Positions 27,501-36,500 of a stretch of 64,000 bases of DNA are shown piece by piece. The DNA lies in assembly GCA_963854835.1 (NCBI GenBank), contig OY978529.1, positions 34,220,055 through 34,284,054 of the forward strand, in the 5' to 3' direction. How positions within the stretch are numbered: position 1 is the stretch's first letter; the number at the start of each line of letters is the position of its first letter. The notes under the pieces were generated by a model, which searched no databases, had not been told where the DNA came from, and worked only from the letters and a program-made list of their open reading frames with translations. Made by a program: the position numbers and the translations under genes. Source of the DNA: Megamerina dolium (taxonomy: Eukaryota > Arthropoda > Insecta > Diptera > Megamerinidae).

Positions 27501-30500
27501 TGTCAGTGTGTGTAACACAAACTTTATCGTTAAGCGTGCTTGCCATATGCATCATATATAGAACGGACTTCTTCTTGAGCATTTACAATCATACGGGCAA
27601 TATATATTTGACAGCCAACTTAGCATTAGGCTGCGCTCTCATGTCCACGATGAGTTTATATTTTTATGTACGTCGCCGCCTACATATTTATGTTATCGAA
27701 CGGGCCCTACTGTTATTTTGTGACGGACATGTAAATTCGAATCGTTGTGCTCGACGTCTATATCGTCATTATGCGCTATATATTGTACTGATAGCATTAA
27801 GTGCTTTCAACTATTTCAAAGGCTTTCGCAGTGCCGGTCTCACCTGTTGGGCATATACATGCTATTCCGTCGTGTTTACAGCCTGTTTTATGATAGTCGG
27901 TGGTATTATGTTATTCTATACTGCTATCATAGTTATACTGGAGGACGCATTCCATCTGATCAATGAGGATTTAATGAAATGCATATGCAATAACACCGAT
28001 TACAAGAGCCAACGACAAATTTCCATTAGAGAAGAACGACATAAAATCAAATCGTTACTTATGCGACGAAACCGCTTAATCGGTCTGTGTCAATCGCATA
28101 TCAATCGTTCATATGGCATTGCGTTGCTACCCATTGTGGCGTTTATTTTATTTATGGCACCGTCTGGTCCGTTTTTTATGATATCTGTCGTTTTCGAACA
28201 TCAATTCGATACATTTTCGCAATGGGCTTATATGTTATTCACTTCACTGGTATGGGATGTACCATGGATGGCTGTTTTTATAATGCTGATGCAAACAGAT
28301 GGCACCGCAAAGCAGGTAAGTAGTAAAGACGGAAAATAGGAGCAGCACAGTGTGGCAAAATTGTAGGTATTGCATCATTGGGGGCTTATTGGAAAGCTTG
28401 AGAGAAGAGAAAAAAAGCAATTTCTGCGAATGGTCTACATTTTTGTGTGGCCGTAGTTGAAGCGACATCTAGCGGTATGTTTAGATAAAATAATTTAAAT
28501 TTTGCAAATTCTATTACATATAAAGCTTTGAGTAAACTTTCAGTATCTAAAGTCTAAAGGGCTGAAATTCTCCTAGTAAAGATAAGTTTCTAAAAATTAA
28601 AATATAATTAATTTTTAAAATTTTTTGCAACTCTCATAACATAAAGCAAGCTTTGGAATATACTAGGAAAAAGTTTTTCAAAATTTTATCAAAGCCTAGA
28701 AGTGTAAAAGTTCTTCTAGAAAGACATGAATACAATTTCCAAAAATTAGAATAAAATAAAATATTTTACCATTTTTTACAGCATTGAAAACATGGAGTTG
28801 CGGAATAAATTAGGAAAGAAATTAGAAAATTTTTTAAATTCTATTTTTCTTAAAGCTTTTAGAAAATTTTTATATCACAAAAAATTATATTCTCAACATT
28901 TTAGCTACCGGTTATTTTGATTTCGAGAGGTATAATAACATTCATGACTTCACAGAAGCTTAGTTTTATGATTGACATTTACGAAATGGGACTCTTCGCA
29001 CTTGAACAAAGTTTGAGAAAAATTTAAAACTTACTCCTTAAGTGGTGAGTGGGTCCTCTACCGAAACTGTAAGAATTTGCGAAGGAATTTTGATTTGTGG
29101 ATCAATTTATAAAGCGAGTTCGGCGAAACTGGATCGTTTGTGGATAAAACAACATGATCACGCCCACATCCAGTGTGCTCAACCAAAAAAACTGCTGCTG
29201 ATGCTCAGAGTATGCGTGAACATCCACCAACATCAACTCGTCATCGATCTCAGGAACTGAACATTTCTCGGTATGAAGGCCTACAAAGTTCAATTAGTTC
29301 AAGAAATCAGACTTTATGATCATCCGATGCGTTTTTGGTCCGCCCAGTGGACTGAAGATCGTTTGGATGAAGATGAGTATTTTTACCGAAAAATCATGTT
29401 TTCCAATGAAGCTCATTTCCACCTTGGAGCCTATGTCAAAAAGCAAATTTCTCGCATTTGGGAATCAGAGGTCCACGCTTCATTTTTAGAAGCCAATGCA
29501 TTTAGAACGAGTTACTGTTTGGTGTGGTTTTCGGTCCGACGGCATAATTGGGTCATCTTTCTTAGAAAATAAGCAAAGAGCCGCCGTTACGGTCAAAGGC
29601 GAGCGTTAAAGTGCCATGGTGAATGAATTTTTGTTTTAAAAAATTGAAGAAGATGACATGGAGGACATTTGGTTTCAACAGGTAGGGGCCACATGCCATT
29701 GGATTATTTTTTGTGGGGAGCCGTTCACGATAAGTATTGCGCTTGCTACCCAGAGACGACTGAGGCCTTGAAACACGAAATCGAAATTCCCATTCATGCG
29801 ATTGAAGCCCAAACAATCGAGAATGTATTGTAAAGCTATGGCAGTCATTTGAATAATGCTGGTTTCATTCTTAAATGTAAACGTCCAATCATTCTAATAA
29901 ACTCATGACTTTCCACAAATATTCATTAGTTTTTTTTATACTTACTTACTTACTTACTTACTTATTTCTCCCCAAGAAAGCAAGTTTTCATAAAACTATC
30001 AATTTTCAGAGATTTTTTCGATTATTTTGTGTGGAAGTGTAGTAAGGGAAGTTCCCCTTAAGTCCCTGAAGGAGATAAAATTTAAAGGCCATTTCACAAT
30101 TCTAGGAGTGATTTCGATTTTCAGGTGTTTTTCCGATTTTTTTGTATGGGAGTCCCGTTAAGAGATTGATATAGGGAATAAGTGTGCACGGAGGAAATAA
30201 AAATAAAATAAATGTGTGGCACTTAAAGCCCCGATGGGCTCTCTGGCCGAGCTTCTCTTCCATTACTGCTGTGCGCGTTAAATTTGTATTAGAAGTGACC
30301 TACTTATTTTAGCCGGTTCCGAAGGGCAGAACAGAGTTCTTTTTGAAGCATTTCCATGACAAATTGTTACTGCCAGAAGAATTGCCAATTGCTTGCGGAC
30401 AGGTGCGTACCTTTCGAAAGAAAAATATTTTCGATATAAAATTTTTTATGCTTCAGCCGGGGATTCAACACCTTACGGATGATTTGTAGGTACTATTGTC

Positions 30501-33500
30501 GGATTTAGGAGTTTTTTTTTCGATCATTTTGTACGAGAGTCCCCTTAAAAGGCCCATATAGAGGGTAAGTATGTTCGAAGTAAATGTAAAGAAGTAACAA
30601 TTAATGTGAGTCAGTTATACTGACAGAAGTCAGTTAGAAGTTTTGTCACGGCAATTGTTACTGTTGCAGAAAATACTACAGGTAGTCACCATTCGAAAGG
30701 ACAATTATTCGCACATAAAGATTATTAGAATACTTATAGAGACACTAGAAATGGCAATTACTTAATTGAATTAAGTTTTATCAATCATTGAATATCAATT
30801 CAATACAAATAATTCGCATTTATAAGATTTTATCTATGTAGCTTCTTCATTTGGCACATTAACATAATTTGTGGCTACTGCATTTGCACATAACCAAGTT
30901 ATCCTTTGAACAGTGCGTGGTAATGTTGTGGCTTAAAGAATTTTCGTGCTATTTGCTTGTATTACGTTCAGTGGGCATACTGCCAGCTTCATACAGTGTA
31001 CAATATGAAAAGCTCTTAACATCAAAGGCGGATATACGACATGTCCGTTGGACATCCGCTCTCATTTTATGCACAATTATGATTCTCATAAAAGTAATAC
31101 TTATTTTGGCAATTTTTCAATCTTTTCGTCCGTATGGCGGTGCAAGCAGTACGGGCGATTCACTAATTATTCTACAATTGATTGTATGTGGCATTGTTCA
31201 AATAGCATTAAGCATATGCTTTTTTACACTCAAACATAGGCATATTGATCTATTGAATACCGTCATTCGTTATGTTCGCTTAGAATGTGATCCGTCCAAG
31301 CAAATTTTATTGGCACATAACATTCGGTACACCCTATGGTTGAATGTGATATTATTTTTGATTTTCGAAGTAAATTGTATTTACTCCTGTTGGAAGGTCG
31401 ACTTGCCATTGGCCACTTATATAATTGTACTTTTTATAATTACCATACAATTTCTTATGAGTTCCATAATTATGTCCATTTATACGTGTATTGTATTGAT
31501 TATATGCCATCGATTGAATGCTTTGAATGATCAACTTACACGACAAGTATTTCAATTGTCGAATTTTAATCAGCTTTGGGCTGAGAATATAAAATACATT
31601 CTTAGGGAAAGATCTGATATTTTATGGTTGTGCAAATGCCATGTAAATCATATCTATGGATTGGCTATGCTTTTTCAATCATGCTATATATTGTGTACAA
31701 CACCAGGTTTCCCATTTCAAGTAATTGTATTACTTGATTTCTATTATTGTGATTCATTGCTTTTGTGGAATAATATCCATAGTTTCCTATGGGTAACACC
31801 ACCACTTGTATTGTTTATTCGTTCACTCATGGTGAATAGAATATGTAAGGAGGTGAAAAAAAATTGAACTTTTGCAATTTACTATAACTCATCTGTTTCT
31901 CTTATTTACAGGCACAAAAAACCACAAAAATACTCACAAAAGTGCCACGTACTGGCACTGGCATTGAGAAAATGGTAATAAACATTGACATAAGTATATC
32001 AATAAAATATATATTAACATAATTTATGAATTAATAACCAGGTCGACAAGTTTCTATTGAAAAATCTACGCCCAAAACCGATCTTAACTGCTTATGGTTT
32101 CTTTTCACTTGATACTAGTACTCTTTTTAAGGTTTGTATGCTTTGAATGTAAATCCAAGGTGCCATTAACATTTTAATAATCTTCTAAAACAAAAAACCA
32201 GCTCTTTACTGCTATACTCACTTACATGGTTATATTGGTACAATTTAAAGAAATGGAAAATACAGCAAAACTACTGAATCAGACAAGTACTACAAGTGTA
32301 TAAATTGATCTTGATTTTTTATTTTATAAAATATATAGACAATATATCGAGTACTTACCGTATCATATGTTAAACATCCAGTTGCTTTTGTTTTGAAATT
32401 GCGGCGCCATTTCCGATATTCCGCTTTAATGACGGTTAATTGCCTTTTCCAATATTTACCTTCTAGTACAACACTCTATATTAGCAAAAATATATGAAAA
32501 ACAAAATTATACAATAAAATATCAAATGTAATTATTAAGTATATTTATATGCAAAAATAATTCCATAATTTTAAGCAGTGTTAATGTTATCAACAGAATG
32601 TTATCAACAGAAATGTTAAATAAATATTCACAATACTAGAAACACATTGAAAATGAATTGATATATGCAAAATATGGAAGTAAAAATAATAATATCATTT
32701 TAAAAATCATTTATTATGCATTATGCATTCCTATTAGATTATAGTGAAATACAACACTGCAACAGATTATAACATATTGTGTAAAGTAGAATTAACAGGA
32801 CGTTATCAACAGAAATGTTAAATAAACATTTTCAATAAATTGAAATGTGCAAAAAGGATAGAAACATACATTTTAAATTCGTTTTCAATTACATTCCATG
32901 ATGAAGTGCAACATTTAGGTGATTCATACGATCACATAAAGATATATGTCACAACTTCAAGTTGAACGAATAGAATTAGAAGATTAGAAGATTGCGCCCA
33001 TCAGAGAGGATTTTTAAGCGCTGTGACGTAACAATGTTGTTTACACTATTGTATGAACTTATGATAATATAACAATATGACGTCATATGACACCTTATGA
33101 ATGCCCTAATTGTAACATTTTATAACATTTGCAGGAAATGCAAATGCAATTACAAAAATATTGATTTTGAAACTTTATTTAAGTAAAAAAAAAATATTGA
33201 AACGTGCAAAAAGGAAAGAAAATTTAATATTGACTATACATTTTCAATTCGTTTTCAATTACAATCTAAGGTGTAATGTAACATTGTGTTATCCTTTGAA
33301 ATAATATTGTTCGTGCCTTCGGAGACGAGCCTTAAAAACAACATTTTTTTTTACGCTTATCATACAAAAAGTAAATCACGTCATTTATACACAAATGTAT
33401 TAGTGGCATGATAAGCAAAAAATCCATTAAACGGTTGAATGACGTCCAAAGTCACGTGTGTCTAATAAGAAATATAACACACTTTTATTATACGCTTTCA

Positions 33501-36500
33501 TATTGTAATTTCATATTTCAATATGTTCGCAAGTACTCGCAATTATAAAGATATTTATATGTAGCTGATAAGATTCGTTTTAACATCAACATAATATATT
33601 GTATATGTATGTATTTTTTTTTTTTTTATTATATCTACTATTTATTGTTGCCTGAAATAATGACTCAATAATGATAATAAATAATTATGGAATTTTTATG
33701 TACATAAATGAGACTTACTTGAGGATTACTATGAATATCAACATCCAATGGCGATGCAAATTGACACACCGGCGTTTTGCGTTTCAAAATAACTGTATAT
33801 GTACATCATAATGTGCATCATCATGTAAAAATACATATATGTATAAAGAAAAAATAAAATGGAAAAAGAAGATAAGCAAAAATATATTACATAGTTATGA
33901 AATTATTAAAGCTATTAATACAATACATCTACACAAATATAATATAAATTTTAAACTGGGAAATATGCATATATGTATATTACAAAGTCCTACAATAAAA
34001 TAAGAAAACAAAAAATGATGGAACATGTATGTATGATTAATAGTCTCCATACAAATGATGACAGAGATGATCGACAATATCTCATTATACTACTGAAATC
34101 GTTCAGTGGACATGTTCATTAAACTGGGTCATAAGTGGTTTGAAAAATTTATTCCATAGTTACAGTTTATTCCATCGGTTGGGCATCTTTTATGTGAATT
34201 CATAATTTAGAATCCCAATTTTTCAGAGGTAACGTTTAAGAACAATAATTATTGGGAGTCACTCTTACATTTTACCGTTCTGGAGGCGATTTCGGGTTAT
34301 CTATTATCAATTTGTAAGTGTTTTTCCGGTCATTTTGCATGAGAGTCCCCTTAAGGGTGGAGGTAGCGGGTAAGCATGTTTGGAGGAAGTGTTGAGAAGG
34401 CAAAATTAATAGGCTCAGTAGTACATTTCTTCACTCTAGAGGCGAGCAATGATGTTATTTGTAGATTTTCACATGTTTTTGTGTTCATTTTGCATGGCGA
34501 TCCCCTTAAGGGGTGAAGATAGGGGGTATGCTTTGAAGAAATATTGAGAAGAAAGAAATAATGAGGATCAGTAAACTATTTCATCGCTCCAGGGGCGATT
34601 CTTGGGTAACCATTTTCGGTCTTCAGATGTTTTTGTGTTCATTTTGTATGAAAGTCCCCTTCGATGGTCTTGATAGGAGGTAAGTATTCTAGGATGAAAT
34701 ATTTAGAAGAAGAAAAAAAATGAGTTTAGTTATATATTTTAAAGCTCGAGTGGCAATTCATGAGATTACAAGTCGATTTTCAGATTTTTTTTCTGTTGAT
34801 CTTCTATGGGAGTCCCCTTAAGGGAAAAGTGTTTGAAAGAAATGTTGAGAATGAAAAATAAGGGGTGGTTATATAGTTCACACTTCTTGGGGCGATTATT
34901 GTAAAGTTATAAGCTTACTTGTCGATTTTTAAATTACGTGTCCATTTTACATGAGCTTCTCATGCGAATAGAATGGCATGACTTGAATTTAAATTTTGTG
35001 TACCATTGATGTAAGTTGCATTCCCCTTTTAAACTATCGCTAGTACCTTTTTATTATCAAAACACATAAAAGAAGTTCTTTACATTTTGCTTGCATTTTA
35101 TTGAATTCTTGAACGCATTCTTTATACTGTACGATGGTCTTTAGTAAAAAATAAGAAATGTCGACTGATGGCCGACAATGGAAAATTACTCATATAAAGC
35201 AATTAGTTATAGTTTTTTTTTTTTTAGTATATTATTTTATTATTCAGCATTGTTTTTGTTTTTTTTATTATTTACTATCATTATCACTGGCTAGTTGATT
35301 ACTATGCCCGTTGAGCAAAGAAACATTTTTATAAGAGGTTGTTTCTTCAAAAACAAATACCTATCACCGTCGTACTTTTATAGTACATATTTTATATTTA
35401 AAATTTCAAAATTAGAGAAAAGAGAAGAAACAACAATAACAACAAACAACTATGCTACATTAAGTAAGATAAGTAATTATTGATAAGCGACTAGGGTAGA
35501 AAAATTATGATGTATTTGCAAAAAAAAAATAATAAAATAATAAAATAAAATAAATAAATAATAAAACAGTAGTAAAGTAAAAATGAAAACAATCGTGAAT
35601 GATAATTTCAAAAGTACTCTGTTATCTCCACATTAACCTTCCAGATATACACACACCTTCTTTACTTTTAAGCGCAAAGAATAAAGAAAACTATTTAATT
35701 TCTGTAACAACACTATGAGATTGCGGTAAATATGAAACCTTAATTATGATTTAAAATATGAAAGATGGTAAAGCCTCTACATTACCTCTGAATGCAAAGT
35801 ATAAGTGATTTATAGTATGTTTCCCCCATAATTGGATTGTCTACTTGTAATACTTGATTTCGATAATTCAGCTTTTATTTGAAAATCGAAATGATTTTAT
35901 TTTTTTTGCTGATTTTTACTTTACATTATGATTGAGAATGGTTAATCGTTGTTCAAAAATAAAACAAATTTAAACTGAGTAAATAAAAACATAAGTATTT
36001 CGTAGAATTTGCCACCAACCGCTTCTTCACATATGCTTTTGAGATGTGCAAATCGTTGAAAAATTCTAATATGTCACCTTTCAACATGATAAAGAGCTAC
36101 AAAACTGTAATGACAAGCTCATATAAATTATTACCCCAAATATACATACTTATTACGTTTGTCGATATCGAGAATCATTCGATTGAGCTCGCTCGAAAAG
36201 ATCACAAAATTATAAAAATCTTTTATAATTACCAATTGATTTTTCGAGCTGCGCCTGCATAAATTTTTGGGGAAAAAAATTAAATAAAGTAACTTGAAAT
36301 GTTGAATTTCGGTAATATCGAAGCTTAGATACGCTCCACAATGACAGATACACATTTTTTGTGAGAAAAAAATCTTTTATGCTGAAGGTAGGCGTGTCTT
36401 TCATCCAATTTTAAATATATTTATTCTGAGGCCAGCATAATACTGTGTACCAACTTTAGCTTGATAGCTTCATATTTTCGTGGGTAAAGTGTGATAAAAC

